DNA of 46,509 nucleotides from an uncultured Eubacteriales bacterium (GCA_900319935.1 ONQJ01000010.1:1-46509), one strand, 5' to 3'; counted from the stretch's first letter, positions 34,631 through 42,134 are shown. Notes: generated by a model from the sequence alone, not told the origin. Made by a program: numbers and translations.

Positions 34631-35302
34631 TTATTTTTCTTTTTGCTTTGCATAGATGAGGAAGAAGAGCGCCATGCACACCTCTCCGAACATGCTGATG
34701 AAGAAGATCAGGTCAAAGTTGCCCGTGGCGGGGCCGAGCGCGGAGAAGGCGAACATCAGAAAGCCCGCGAGGAAGAGCGCCGGGGTCTTCTGTCGGATCC
34801 AGACGACGATCCCCGCGATGATCAGCGGGACGACCGTGCCGTAGGAGAGGACGGAGCTCACGGCCTTCGCCCAGCCGGGCGTGCCCTCGCCGGAGGTGCA
34901 GCGCAGGACTCCCGCGACCTGCTGTACGCTCAGGTCCGTGGCAAAGCCCTCGGCGACGCCGAGCACGATCAGGACGCCGGTGAAGATCCAGACGATCGTT
35001 TTCCAGGTCTTGCCGAGATCCAGCGCATAGGCGCAGATCGCAAACAGCAGCGGGATCAGCGCGCCGTGGAAGACGAACCTCAGGCGGCTGAGGAACATGA
35101 AGGCCGCGCCCTCGCCCAGCCGTGAACCCAGCGCGATGATCAGCGCGTCGTAGAAAAGCCCGAAGCACACCAGGCCGGTGAGCAGATGCAGGGGCTTTTT
35201 GCCCTTGCCGCTCCCCTTCAGGGCCAGGAGCATGATCACCAGCTCGATCGCGGCGATGAGCCACAGGGCGGCGGGGCAGACGCCGATAAGAAACTCTCTC
35301 AA
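34631..35302 (-). CDS. Seven-helix membrane protein of unknown function
   Basis: 223 residues with about seven hydrophobic helices and little soluble sequence; the charged pieces are GKGKKPLH, SRLRFVFHG and VWIRQKTP. No recognised family. The start is TTG 35302, supported by AAGGAGGAGAGG just upstream. First gene of a three-gene operon with a consensus sigma-A promoter at 35369-35397. Its place next to a flavin-reductase-like protein leaves open a role in membrane redox chemistry, but nothing in the sequence (no CxxC, no paired haem histidines that I can identify) proves it. Confidence 0.75.
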   Translation of the reverse strand: MREFLIGVCPAALWLIAAIELVIMLLALKGSGKGKKPLHLLTGLVCFGLFYDALIIALGSRLGEGAAFMFLSRLRFVFHGALIPLLFAICAYALDLGKTWKTIVWIFTGVLIVLGVAEGFATDLSVQQVAGVLRCTSGEGTPGWAKAVSSVLSYGTVVPLIIAGIVVWIRQKTPALFLAGFLMFAFSALGPATGNFDLIFFISMFGEVCMALFFLIYAKQKEK

Positions 35303-35368
35303 AAGCCTCTCCTCCTTAACGGTTTTTTCTCCGTTGCGGGTCTTTGAAAACCGCGTTTTCTACCAAAT

Positions 35369-35397
35369 ATTATAGGGCCAACGAAGGGGAATGTCAA
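35369..35397 (-). promoter_or_regulatory. Consensus promoter of the membrane/flavin operon
   Basis: Minus strand TTGACA (35392-35397), 17-bp spacer, TATAAT (35369-35374): a perfect match to the sigma-A consensus. Confidence 0.85.
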
Positions 35398-35410
35398 CCG
35401 CGGCGGGGGC

Positions 35411-35440
35411 TTTACAGCCTCCTTGGGTCTTTGCTATAAT
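35411..35440 (+). promoter_or_regulatory. Candidate promoter reading through the hairpin element
   Basis: TTTACA (35411-35416), 18-bp spacer, TATAAT (35435-35440). The -10 box is the first six bases of the element's left inverted end, so the element would be transcribed as a leader of about 220 nt before the aldo/keto reductase. Confidence 0.55.
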
Positions 35441-35637
35441 GAACATCGGATGGCGAAATCAATCGTGGATTCGATTGATTTCGCTGCCAAACGACAAGTT
35501 TGGCGGCGAATGATTTGCCAAATCATTCGCCCGATGCTCATTGCAATGAATATATGGCACAGCTCTGCTGTTTTGCTGCGCCGCAAAGCGGCGCGGCGAA
35601 AAGCGTTTTGGCTTTTCGCCATCATATAGTCATTATA
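35435..35637. repeat. 203-bp multi-hairpin element with terminal inverted repeats (MITE-like)
   Basis: The ends are 24-nt imperfect inverted repeats of form TATAATGA-N6-GATGGCGAAA (35435-35458 and 35614-35637), both bounded by TA. Inside lie consecutive perfect hairpins: 12-bp arms 35453-35464/35473-35484; 7-bp arms 35486-35492/35498-35504; 12-bp arms 35505-35516/35520-35531; 7-bp arms 35578-35584/35588-35594; 10-bp arms 35595-35604/35611-35620. A weaker ACAGC/GCTGT hairpin lies near 35549-35561. There is no open frame of consequence. The terminal TA and non-coding size resemble IS630/Tc1-type miniature elements; a structured RNA leader is the alternative. Confidence 0.75.
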
Positions 35638-35666
35638 ATGAAGAAAAAAAGCAGGGAGGAAACGCC

Positions 35667-36695
35667 ATGAAAACGATCCCGCTCGGCTCGACCGGGCTTT
35701 CCGTAACCAAGACGGCGATGGGCTGTCTGCCGCTGCAGCGCTGCGAAAAGGACTATGCCGTGCGGCTGCTGCAGGCCGCGTACGACGGCGGCATCCGCTA
35801 TTTCGACACGGCCAACGCCTACACCGACAGCGAGGAGAAGATCGGTCTCGCGCTCGCGGACGTGCGCGGCGAGATCGTGCTTTCGACCAAGAGCCAGGCG
35901 CGCGACCGCGCGGGCGTGCTCGCGCACATCGAAAACAGCCTGAAGATGCTGCGCACCGATCACATCGACCTATTCCAGTTCCACAACGTCCCCGAAATGC
36001 CCGACCCGAACGACCCCGACGGCGCCTTTGCCGGCGCGGCGGAGGCGAAACGCCGCGGCTGGATCGACCACATCGGCGTGACGACGCACCGCGTCGGCGT
36101 GGCCGAGGACTGCATCGCCTCGAGTCTTTTCGAGACGCTGCAGTTCCCCTTCAGCTATATCTCCAGCGAGCGCGATCTCGCTCTGGCCGATAAATGCAAA
36201 GCCGCGGGCATGGGCTTCATCGCGATGAAGGGGCTCGCGGGCGGGCTTCTGACCAACGCGCGGGCCTGCCACGCCTTTATGAAGGGCTATGACAACGTGG
36301 TGCCGATCTGGGGCATCCAGCGCATGGAGGAGCTGGAGGAGTGGCTCGCCGTGGCCGCGGAGGACCCGGACATGGACGACGAGCTCGCCGCCGTGATCAA
36401 AAAGGACCGGCAGGAGCTCGCCGGCAGCTTTTGCCGCAGCTGCGGCTACTGCATGCCCTGCCCGGTCGGCATCGAGATCCGCAACTGCGCGCGCATGGAC
36501 AGGCTGCTGCGCCGCTCGCCGTGGAAGCAGTACTTCACGCCCGCGTGGCAGGAAAAGATGAATCGGATCGAGGACTGTCTCGGCTGCCGCCAATGCGCCT
36601 CGCGCTGTCCCTACGGGCTGGACACGCCGAATCTCCTGAAATACATGCTCAAGGACTACCGCGCGTTTTACGCCGAGCACAAGGACGAGCTGTAA
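35667..36695 (+). CDS. Aldo/keto reductase with C-terminal 2x[4Fe-4S] ferredoxin domain
   Basis: 342-residue oxidoreductase. The N-terminal AKR barrel has the catalytic tetrad in DTANAYTDSEEKIGLAL (Asp, Tyr), LSTKSQ (Lys) and LFQFHN (His). The C-terminal ~70 residues carry two cluster motifs, CRSCGYCMPCP and CLGCRQCASRCP. This AKR-ferredoxin fusion is common in anaerobic Clostridia and Bacteroidia, but its physiological substrate is not known. ATG 35667 has GGGAGGA upstream. The gene lies directly behind the multi-hairpin element, which probably forms its 5' leader, and ends at a strong terminator. Confidence 0.92.
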   Translation: MKTIPLGSTGLSVTKTAMGCLPLQRCEKDYAVRLLQAAYDGGIRYFDTANAYTDSEEKIGLALADVRGEIVLSTKSQARDRAGVLAHIENSLKMLRTDHIDLFQFHNVPEMPDPNDPDGAFAGAAEAKRRGWIDHIGVTTHRVGVAEDCIASSLFETLQFPFSYISSERDLALADKCKAAGMGFIAMKGLAGGLLTNARACHAFMKGYDNVVPIWGIQRMEELEEWLAVAAEDPDMDDELAAVIKKDRQELAGSFCRSCGYCMPCPVGIEIRNCARMDRLLRRSPWKQYFTPAWQEKMNRIEDCLGCRQCASRCPYGLDTPNLLKYMLKDYRAFYAEHKDEL

Positions 36696-36701
36696 AGGCA
36701 A

Positions 36702-36745
36702 AAAAGCTCCCGAAAGAATTCTCTTTCGGGAGCTTTTCTTTTTTT
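36702..36745. terminator. Terminator between the aldo/keto reductase and AEC transporter genes
   Basis: Perfect 16-bp stem (36702-36717 with 36722-36737) with loop ATTC and T-rich tract; placed between convergent genes. Confidence 0.92.
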
Positions 36746-36746
36746 G

Positions 36747-37621
36747 TCAGAAGCAGGCGGCCCACAGCGGGATCGTCAGCGCCGAGAGCGCCGTGGAGAG
36801 GAAGATCAGCTTGGCCGAGAGCTCGCGGTTGCCGCCGTAGATCGCGCAGCGGGCATGGCCGCCATCAGCACCAGTACGCCCTCGAGCACGGGATCGGCGT
36901 TCACGAAGCGCAGCAGCAGCAGGACGAAAAAGGCGACGCCGCCCAGGCGCAGCAGCACATAGGGGATCGCGCGCCATTCGTCGAAGAGCTTTCGCAGGGG
37001 CACGCCGCCGAGCACCGAGCCGATGATCAGCATCGCGCAGGGCGAGGTCGCCTGGCCGATGAAGGCGCAGCCGTCGAGCACGACGGCGGGCATCGGGACG
37101 CGCAGCATATAGAGGATCGCCGCGGCGAGCGCCGCGAGAAAGGCCGGATTGAAGATCTTCTTCCAGGGCAGCTTGCCCGCCAGCAGAAAAACGCCCAGCG
37201 AGAAGCAGATGAGGTTGTAGGGGATGTTCAGCAGCGAGGCGTAAAAGGCGGCGGAGGGGCCGAGCACCGCGGCGCAGACCGGGATGCCGATGTAGGTGAC
37301 GTTGCCGCACATCAGCTCGAAAAGATACACGCCGCGGTCTTCCCGCTTCGGGCGCGTCAGCACGACGAAGATCCACGCGATCAGCCCGCTGAAGAGGAAC
37401 AGCAGCGCCGAGAGCAGCAGCGCGCCCAGCACGCCGCCCGCGGCGACGTCCACGGAGGTGTTCAGGATCGCCGCGAAGAGATAGAGCGGCAGGATGAGCT
37501 TGACGACGAGATTCGACAGCGTGCCCGTCCCCTGCTCGGAAAGCACGCCGAGGCGGCGGCAGACAAAGCCTGCCGCGATGCCGATGAAGATGACGACGAT
37601 CTGATGCAGCGCGGCGGACAT
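36747..37621 (-). pseudogene. AEC-family transporter, frame-disrupted near the C-terminus
   Basis: Auxin-efflux-carrier-type membrane transporter with about ten helices, starting MSAALHQIVVIFIGIAAGFVCRRLGVLSEQG at ATG 37621. Family signatures: NLVVKLILPLYLFAAI, FELMCGNVTYIGIPV. The frame runs to VLEGVLVLMAAMP and then leaves the conserved sequence near 36848-36858 (stop at 36806). The true ending, CAIYGGNRELSAKLIFLSTALSALTIPLWAACF, is in another frame down to 36747. Relatives have roughly seven more residues between MAAMP and the YGG motif, so about 20 bp seem to be missing, which removes part of a conserved helix. The gene is therefore probably inactive, or the site is an assembly error. Substrate unknown. 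Confidence 0.85.
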
Positions 37622-37653
37622 GGGATCCCCCCCTTCCGACAGAAGTTTTTTAT

Positions 37654-37683
37654 ATTATACCACTCCGCGCCGGCTCTTGGGAA
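37654..37683 (-). promoter_or_regulatory. Promoter of the AEC transporter gene
   Basis: Minus strand TTCCCA (37678-37683), 18-bp spacer ending GCGGAGTGG, TATAAT (37654-37659). The GCGGAGTG spacer end is shared with the lactate promoter. Confidence 0.55.
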
Positions 37684-37707
37684 GAGCGCAAAGCGGAAAA
37701 ATGAGTG

Positions 37708-37736
37708 TTTACAGGAGTCGTTCGATTTGATAGAAT
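37708..37736 (+). promoter_or_regulatory. Promoter of the kimA-like gene
   Basis: TTTACA (37708-37713), 17-bp spacer, TAGAAT (37731-37736); transcription would start near 37743. Confidence 0.65.
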
Positions 37737-37742
37737 AAATTG

Positions 37743-37863
37743 TTGTATGACTTATCGCGGAGAGGGACTTCCGGGACGGATCCCACTCCGAAAAGACGGC
37801 TTTTTCGTTCAGGCCCGATCGACGCAGTTTCGCGCGGGCCTGCTTTTGAAAGGTGGAGCTGCA
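37743..37863 (+). promoter_or_regulatory. Structured 5' leader of the kimA-like gene
   Basis: About 120 nt of untranslated RNA with three possible helices: GGGA/TCCC around 37765-37784, CGAAAA/TTTTTCG around 37790-37808, and CAGGCCC/GGGCCTG (37811-37817 with 37837-37843), which ends six bases before the ribosome binding site at 37849. It could control translation. It does not match the c-di-AMP (ydaO) riboswitch consensus that I know. Confidence 0.5.
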
Positions 37864-39714
37864 TTGAAAGAAAAGATCCTTGCTTTCTTCCTCGGACGGC
37901 GTCTGGAGGACACCGAACTGAGCGAAGAAAAATTCAACGTCCTGTGGGGCATCCCGATCTTTGCCAGCGACGCGATCTCCTCCGTCAGCTATGCCGGGGA
38001 AGAGATCCTGCTGGTTTTGATACCGGTGCTCGCCATGGCGTCCTTCCGTTACTTCCTGCCCATCGTCGCGGCGATCATCTGTCTGCTCGCCATCCTCGTG
38101 TTCTGCTACCGCCAGACCATCGAGGCCTATCCCGAGGGCGGCGGCGCGTATATCGTGGCCTCGGACAACCTCGGTGAAAAGATCGGCCTGATCGCCGGCG
38201 GCTCGCTGATCATGGACTATATCCTGACCGTGGCGGTCAGCTCCTGCGCGGGCGCGGCGGCCATCACCTCGGCCTTTCCGTCCATGCTCCCGTACAAGGC
38301 GCTGCTGGCCTTTGCGATCATCTGCCTGCTGACCTGGGGCAACCTGCGCGGCATCCGCGACTCCTCCGTGATGTTCGGCGTGCCGACCTATCTGTTCATC
38401 CTGACGATGTTCTCGATGATTGCGACCGGCATCGTCAAGTACAGTCTTGGCATGGTCACGCCCGCCGAGGAAGCGGTCATGGCCGCCAATTCCGCCGAGC
38501 TCGCGACCGACGCGATGGTGATCCTGATCCTCAAGGCCTTCGCCTCCGGCTGCACGGCGCTGACGGGCGTGGAAGCGGTCTCCAACGGCGTGCCCAATTT
38601 CAAGGACCCCGCGCCGAAGCACGCCAAAAAGGTCCTGCTCGCCATGGCGAGCTTTGTGTGCGTCATCTTCTTCGGCGTGAGCCTTCTGATCACGCTCTAT
38701 AAGATCGTGCCCAGCGACGACGCGACGGCCGTCAGCCTGCTGGCCGCAGCCGTCTTCGGCAAGGGCAGCGCGATGTTCTACGTCACGCAGGTCATGACTG
38801 TGGTCATCCTCTCCCTCGCAGCGAACACCGCTTTCGCGGATCTGCCGCTTCTGATGAGTCTGATCGCCAGCCACGGCTATCTGCCGAAGCAGCTCGTCAA
38901 CCGCGGCTCGCGTCTGAACTTCTCCAACGGCATCCTGTTCCTCTTCGCGATGGCCTCGCTGCTCGTGTTCATTTTCCGGGGCAGCCAGCACCTGCTGCTC
39001 CCCCTGTACGCCAGCGGCGTGTTCATCTCCTTCTTCCTCAGCCAGTTCGGCATGCTCACGCACTGGCGCAAGCGGAAAGGGCCGCACTGGAAGCTCAAGG
39101 CGGCGATCAACGGCTTCGGCAGCGTGCTGACCGGCTCGGTGCTGATCATCATCGTGATCATGAAGTTCATGCGCGGCGCGTGGGTCGCGCTGCTGCTGAT
39201 CTTCCTGTTCATCATGATCATGCTCAACATCAAGCGCCACTATGAAAAGGTCAGCGCCGACCTGACCATCTCCTCTGTGGAAAACGCGCTTGCGGAGATC
39301 AACCATGAGAAGACCGCGCGCGTCATCATCCCCGTGCAGGGCCTGAACAAGTCCTTTATCAAGACCCTCAACTGCGCGCTCAGCTGCGGCTTCCCGGCCA
39401 TGGAGCTTTACAGCGTATGCAGCACGGAGGAACAGGCGCTGAAGATCCGGGAACAGATCGAGGCGCTGGGCGTAGACTGCGAGTTCCGCTACGACGTCAC
39501 GACGCTGCGCAACACCAACGACATCCTGCTCGCGCATATCAAGCAGGAGGCCGAGTCCCTCAAGAACGAGAGACTGATCGTCATGATGGGCGGCCTCGTG
39601 GTGACCTCGCCCTTCAAAAAGATCCTGCACAACAGCACCACGCACCGTCTGATGCGGAAGATGGAGACCTATCGGAACGTCTACGTTTTCTCCGTCCCCT
39701 ACGTCATCGAATAA
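37864..39714 (+). CDS. kimA: KimA-like potassium importer (APC superfamily)
   Basis: 616-residue APC-superfamily permease closely resembling Bacillus subtilis KimA (YdaO), a high-affinity H+/K+ symporter inhibited by c-di-AMP. Shared features: SSDA-like FASDAISSVSYAGEEILLVL, YRQTIEAYPEGGGAYIVASDNLGEKIGLIAGGSLIMDYILTVAVS, KAFASGCTALTGVEAVSNGVPNFKDP and LYASGVFISFFLSQFGM. These lie in 12 helices followed by a ~165-residue cytoplasmic domain with the end LHNSTTHRLMRKMETYRNVYVFSVPYVIE. I start at TTG 37864 (AGGTGGAG upstream), since the open frame above it is the leader RNA. A gap of 39 bp separates it from proC. Confidence 0.88.
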   Translation: MKEKILAFFLGRRLEDTELSEEKFNVLWGIPIFASDAISSVSYAGEEILLVLIPVLAMASFRYFLPIVAAIICLLAILVFCYRQTIEAYPEGGGAYIVASDNLGEKIGLIAGGSLIMDYILTVAVSSCAGAAAITSAFPSMLPYKALLAFAIICLLTWGNLRGIRDSSVMFGVPTYLFILTMFSMIATGIVKYSLGMVTPAEEAVMAANSAELATDAMVILILKAFASGCTALTGVEAVSNGVPNFKDPAPKHAKKVLLAMASFVCVIFFGVSLLITLYKIVPSDDATAVSLLAAAVFGKGSAMFYVTQVMTVVILSLAANTAFADLPLLMSLIASHGYLPKQLVNRGSRLNFSNGILFLFAMASLLVFIFRGSQHLLLPLYASGVFISFFLSQFGMLTHWRKRKGPHWKLKAAINGFGSVLTGSVLIIIVIMKFMRGAWVALLLIFLFIMIMLNIKRHYEKVSADLTISSVENALAEINHEKTARVIIPVQGLNKSFIKTLNCALSCGFPAMELYSVCSTEEQALKIREQIEALGVDCEFRYDVTTLRNTNDILLAHIKQEAESLKNERLIVMMGGLVVTSPFKKILHNSTTHRLMRKMETYRNVYVFSVPYVIE

Positions 39715-39753
39715 GCCTTATCGGAACAAAGCAGAAAAAGGAGTTGTTGCAGC

Positions 39754-40539
39754 ATGGCTGTCACCGCTTTTATCGGCACCGGCAACATGGGCGGCGCGCT
39801 GGCGCGCGCGGCCGCGAAGAGCCCGCTGTGCACGAGGCTGCTGCTTTCCAACCGCAGCCCGGAAAAAGCAAAAAAGCTCTGTGAGGAGCTGGGCGCGGAG
39901 CTGACGGACAACCGCGGCGCCGCGGCGCAGGCGGAGGTCCTTTTCCTCGGCGTCAAGCCGCAGGGACTCGAAGAAATGGCCGCCGGCATCCGGGACGTGC
40001 TCGCCGGGCGCGGGCGCTGCGTCGTGGTCTCGATGGCCGCGGGATGGACCGTGGCGGAGCTGGAGGAGCTGCTCGGCGGCCTGCCCGTCGTGCGCATCCT
40101 GCCCAACATCCCCGTCGCCGTGGGCGAGGGCGTGACGCTGCTGTGCGCCTCGGACAAGGTCACTCGGGAGGAAAAGGAGCTGGTAAAGAGCCTGCTCGCG
40201 CCCTCCGGCATGGTCGCCGAGCTTTCGGAAGATCAGATGGACGCGGCCTCGGGCGTCACGGGCTGCGGCCCGGCCTTCGCCGCGATGTTCATCGACGCCC
40301 TCGCCGACGGAGCGGTGGCCTGCGGCCTGCCGCGCCGCGAGGCGATCGCCTTTGCCGCGCAGATGCTCGCGGGAACGGCGAAGGCGATGCTGTCCTCCGG
40401 CGAGCACCCGGACGCGCTCAAGGACCGCGTCTGCTCCCCGGGCGGGAGCACGATCCAGGGCGTGCGCAAGCTGGAGGAGGGCGCTTTCCGCGCCGCGGTG
40501 ATGAACGCCGTGATCGCCACCTACGAAAAGGAGTTCTGA
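39754..40539 (+). CDS. proC: Pyrroline-5-carboxylate reductase
   Basis: Last step of proline biosynthesis: NAD(P)H-dependent reduction of pyrroline-5-carboxylate. The 261-residue protein has the Rossmann motif FIGTGNMG (G8-x-G-x-x-G13), VRILPNIPVAVGEG, and the C-terminal signature VCSPGGSTIQGVRKLEEGAFRAAVMNAV. AAGGAG ten bases upstream supports ATG 39754. Likely cotranscribed with the kimA-like K+ importer; K+ uptake and proline are both osmotic solutes, so an osmoadaptation unit is a reasonable inference. Confidence 0.95.
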   Translation: MAVTAFIGTGNMGGALARAAAKSPLCTRLLLSNRSPEKAKKLCEELGAELTDNRGAAAQAEVLFLGVKPQGLEEMAAGIRDVLAGRGRCVVVSMAAGWTVAELEELLGGLPVVRILPNIPVAVGEGVTLLCASDKVTREEKELVKSLLAPSGMVAELSEDQMDAASGVTGCGPAFAAMFIDALADGAVACGLPRREAIAFAAQMLAGTAKAMLSSGEHPDALKDRVCSPGGSTIQGVRKLEEGAFRAAVMNAVIATYEKEF

Positions 40540-40545
40540 ACAAAC

Positions 40546-40587
40546 AAAAGAAGCTCGGAAGCGAAAGCTTCCGAGCTTCTTTTTTTC
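40546..40587. terminator. Terminator between proC and the guanylate-kinase-like gene
   Basis: Perfect 17-bp stem (40546-40562 with 40567-40583), GAAA tetraloop, T-tract; between convergent genes. Confidence 0.93.
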
Positions 40588-40592
40588 TGTTC

Positions 40593-41132
40593 TCAATCGA
40601 GCAGGCTCTCGATCTCGGCCGCGGCGGCGGCGATATCGTCGCTGCAGACGCGCTTATCGCAGAAGCCGGCGGCAGCGCGCAGCCTCTCCGCCGTCTGCAG
40701 ACGGAGCCCCAGCTCCAGCTCGCTGCGGGAGACCGCGCGCAGACGCTCCTCGAGCACCTTTTCGGACGGCTCGACATAGACGCACAGCGCCTCGGGCATG
40801 TTCCGTTTGATCTGCGCGGCGCGGTCGAGCTCGCGCTCCATGAGGACGCTTTTCCCCTGTGCGAGCTGTTCCTCCACCAGCTTGCGCGAGGTGCCGTAGT
40901 CGTTGCCGGCGAATTCCGTCGTCTCGAGCAGATCGCCGGATTCCTTCATCGCGTTCCAGCCTTCGAGCTCAAAGAAATAAAAGCCGACGCCGTCGCGCTC
41001 GCCCTCCTTCATTTTACGGGCCGTCACGGGGACGACGGGCACGAGACGGGCACTGCGCGCGAACAGGGCGGCGACGATCTCGCCGATGCCGGCGCCGGAC
41101 GGGCCGGAGATCACGATCAGTTTGGCAGACAT
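40593..41132 (-). CDS. Guanylate-kinase-like protein lacking the P-loop lysine
   Basis: 179 residues with the guanylate kinase layout: IVISGPSGAGIGEIV, VTARKMKEGERDGVGFYFFE, ETTEFAGNDYGTSRKLVEEQLAQGKSVLMERELDRAAQIKRNMPEALCVYVEPSEKVLEERL. In true Gmk the loop is GPSGxGKGT. Here Lys16 is Ile and Thr18 is Glu, and the R-G lid region (RGtes) is not seen. So it probably does not bind ATP normally and is unlikely to be the housekeeping gmk. It may be a regulatory or scaffold homolog. Start ATG 41132 has GGAGG eight bases upstream. It has its own promoter and is 76 bp downstream of the EamA gene. Confidence 0.82.
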   Translation of the reverse strand: MSAKLIVISGPSGAGIGEIVAALFARSARLVPVVPVTARKMKEGERDGVGFYFFELEGWNAMKESGDLLETTEFAGNDYGTSRKLVEEQLAQGKSVLMERELDRAAQIKRNMPEALCVYVEPSEKVLEERLRAVSRSELELGLRLQTAERLRAAAGFCDKRVCSDDIAAAAAEIESLLD

Positions 41133-41162
41133 GGGCCATTCCTCCGCATTTGACTTTATTTC

Positions 41163-41192
41163 AGTATAGCATGTCCTTCCGCTCCCGTGCAA
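41163..41192 (-). promoter_or_regulatory. Promoter of the guanylate-kinase-like gene
   Basis: Minus strand TTGCAC (41187-41192), 18-bp spacer, TATACT (41163-41168), nearly identical to the lactate operon promoter at 27236-27265. Confidence 0.6.
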
Positions 41193-41208
41193 GCCCCGGG
41201 AGGGGATC

Positions 41209-42114
41209 TCAGTCCCCCGCTTTTTCCGCCGCAGTCGGCAGGTTCATGCCCACGACGGCCGCGACGACCAGCGCGACGCCCAAAAGCTCCGGCAGCGAAA
41301 GACGCTGGGAAAAGAGCACGGCCCCGAGCAGCGCGGCGAATACCGGCTCGATCGTGGCGAGCTGGGCGGCGCGCGAGGGCTCGAGCTCCCGCAGGCCCGC
41401 CGTGTAGAGCAGATAGGCCAGCAGGCCCGTGAAGAGGCCGCAGACGACGGAAAGCAGCGCCGCGCCGGGCAGGCCGACGATCTGCGCGGCCGTGCCGTCT
41501 CCGAGCGCGATCGCGAGGTAAGCGGCAGCGGCGATCAGAAAGGTCCAGCACACGTTGGTGTAAGTCGAGTAGCCCTTCTGCTGGATCAGGCGGCTGAAGA
41601 TCGAGTAGAGCGCGTAGCCCAGGCCCGCGCCGAGGCCGAGCAGCAGGCCGCGGAGATTCAGCGCCGCGCCGCCGCTGCCCAGGCCGGAGACGAGCGCGCA
41701 GCCCAGGACCGAGAGCAGCACGCAGACGATCTTGCGCGGCGTGAGCTTTTCGGAAAAGAGCAGCGCCGAGAGCAGCAGCACGATGGCCGGCGCGGTGTAG
41801 AGCAGCGCCGCTGCCGTCGCGATCTTCGTCTCGCGGATCGCCGCGGCGTAGCAGGCGGTGAAGAACAGGATGCTCGCCAGGCCGTTGGCCGCGAAGAGCC
41901 AGAGGTCTTTCCTTTTCACGCGCAGCGCAGCCCTGTCCTTTATCAGCAGATACGCCAGGATGGGCAGCGAGGTGGAGGCAAAGCGCAGAAAATTGACAAC
42001 GTTCGCGTTCATGCCGCGCGCCGTGATGGCCGTGAGGAAGGAGCCGTAGGTGCCCCAGAGCATGGCCGCCGCGATCACCGGGACCGCCGCTTTTTTCCCT
42101 TTCGTCTTCCTCAC
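41209..42114 (-). CDS. EamA/DMT-family transporter
   Basis: 301-residue membrane protein with ten helices in two EamA repeats. The first begins AAAMLWGTYGSFLTAITARGMNANVVNFLRF and holds ETKIATAAALLYTAPAIVLLLSALLFSEKLTPRKI; the second repeats the pattern with LEPSRAAQLATIEPVFAALLGAVLFSQRLSLPELLG. Drug/metabolite transporters of this type export amino acids, sugars or other small metabolites; the substrate is not readable. Start is GTG 42114 after AAAGGGG. It has its own promoter, divergent from pfkA, and lies upstream of the guanylate-kinase-like gene. Confidence 0.9.
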   Translation of the reverse strand: MRKTKGKKAAVPVIAAAMLWGTYGSFLTAITARGMNANVVNFLRFASTSLPILAYLLIKDRAALRVKRKDLWLFAANGLASILFFTACYAAAIRETKIATAAALLYTAPAIVLLLSALLFSEKLTPRKIVCVLLSVLGCALVSGLGSGGAALNLRGLLLGLGAGLGYALYSIFSRLIQQKGYSTYTNVCWTFLIAAAAYLAIALGDGTAAQIVGLPGAALLSVVCGLFTGLLAYLLYTAGLRELEPSRAAQLATIEPVFAALLGAVLFSQRLSLPELLGVALVVAAVVGMNLPTAAEKAGD

Positions 42115-42134
42115 GCCCCTTTCTTTTTTCTGCG

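Larger units (their letters stand above)
35303..35666. other. 364-bp divergent intergenic region
   Basis: No gene visible. It holds the minus-strand promoter at 35369-35397, a plus-strand promoter at 35411-35440, and the multi-hairpin element 35435-35637 that runs up to the aldo/keto reductase ribosome binding site. Confidence 0.85.

Noticed and set aside
35453-35620. CRISPR array
   Set aside because: The repeated hairpins differ in sequence and have no constant repeat with variable spacers; no cas genes are nearby.
37743-37863. c-di-AMP (ydaO-yuaA) riboswitch upstream of the kimA-like gene
   Set aside because: Expected from the gene, but I cannot find the conserved core sequences, and the leader is shorter than usual.
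37705-37863. N-terminal extension of the KimA-like protein up to 37705
   Set aside because: The added residues overlap the promoter and leader helices and do not resemble KimA; TTG 37864 has a proper ribosome binding site.
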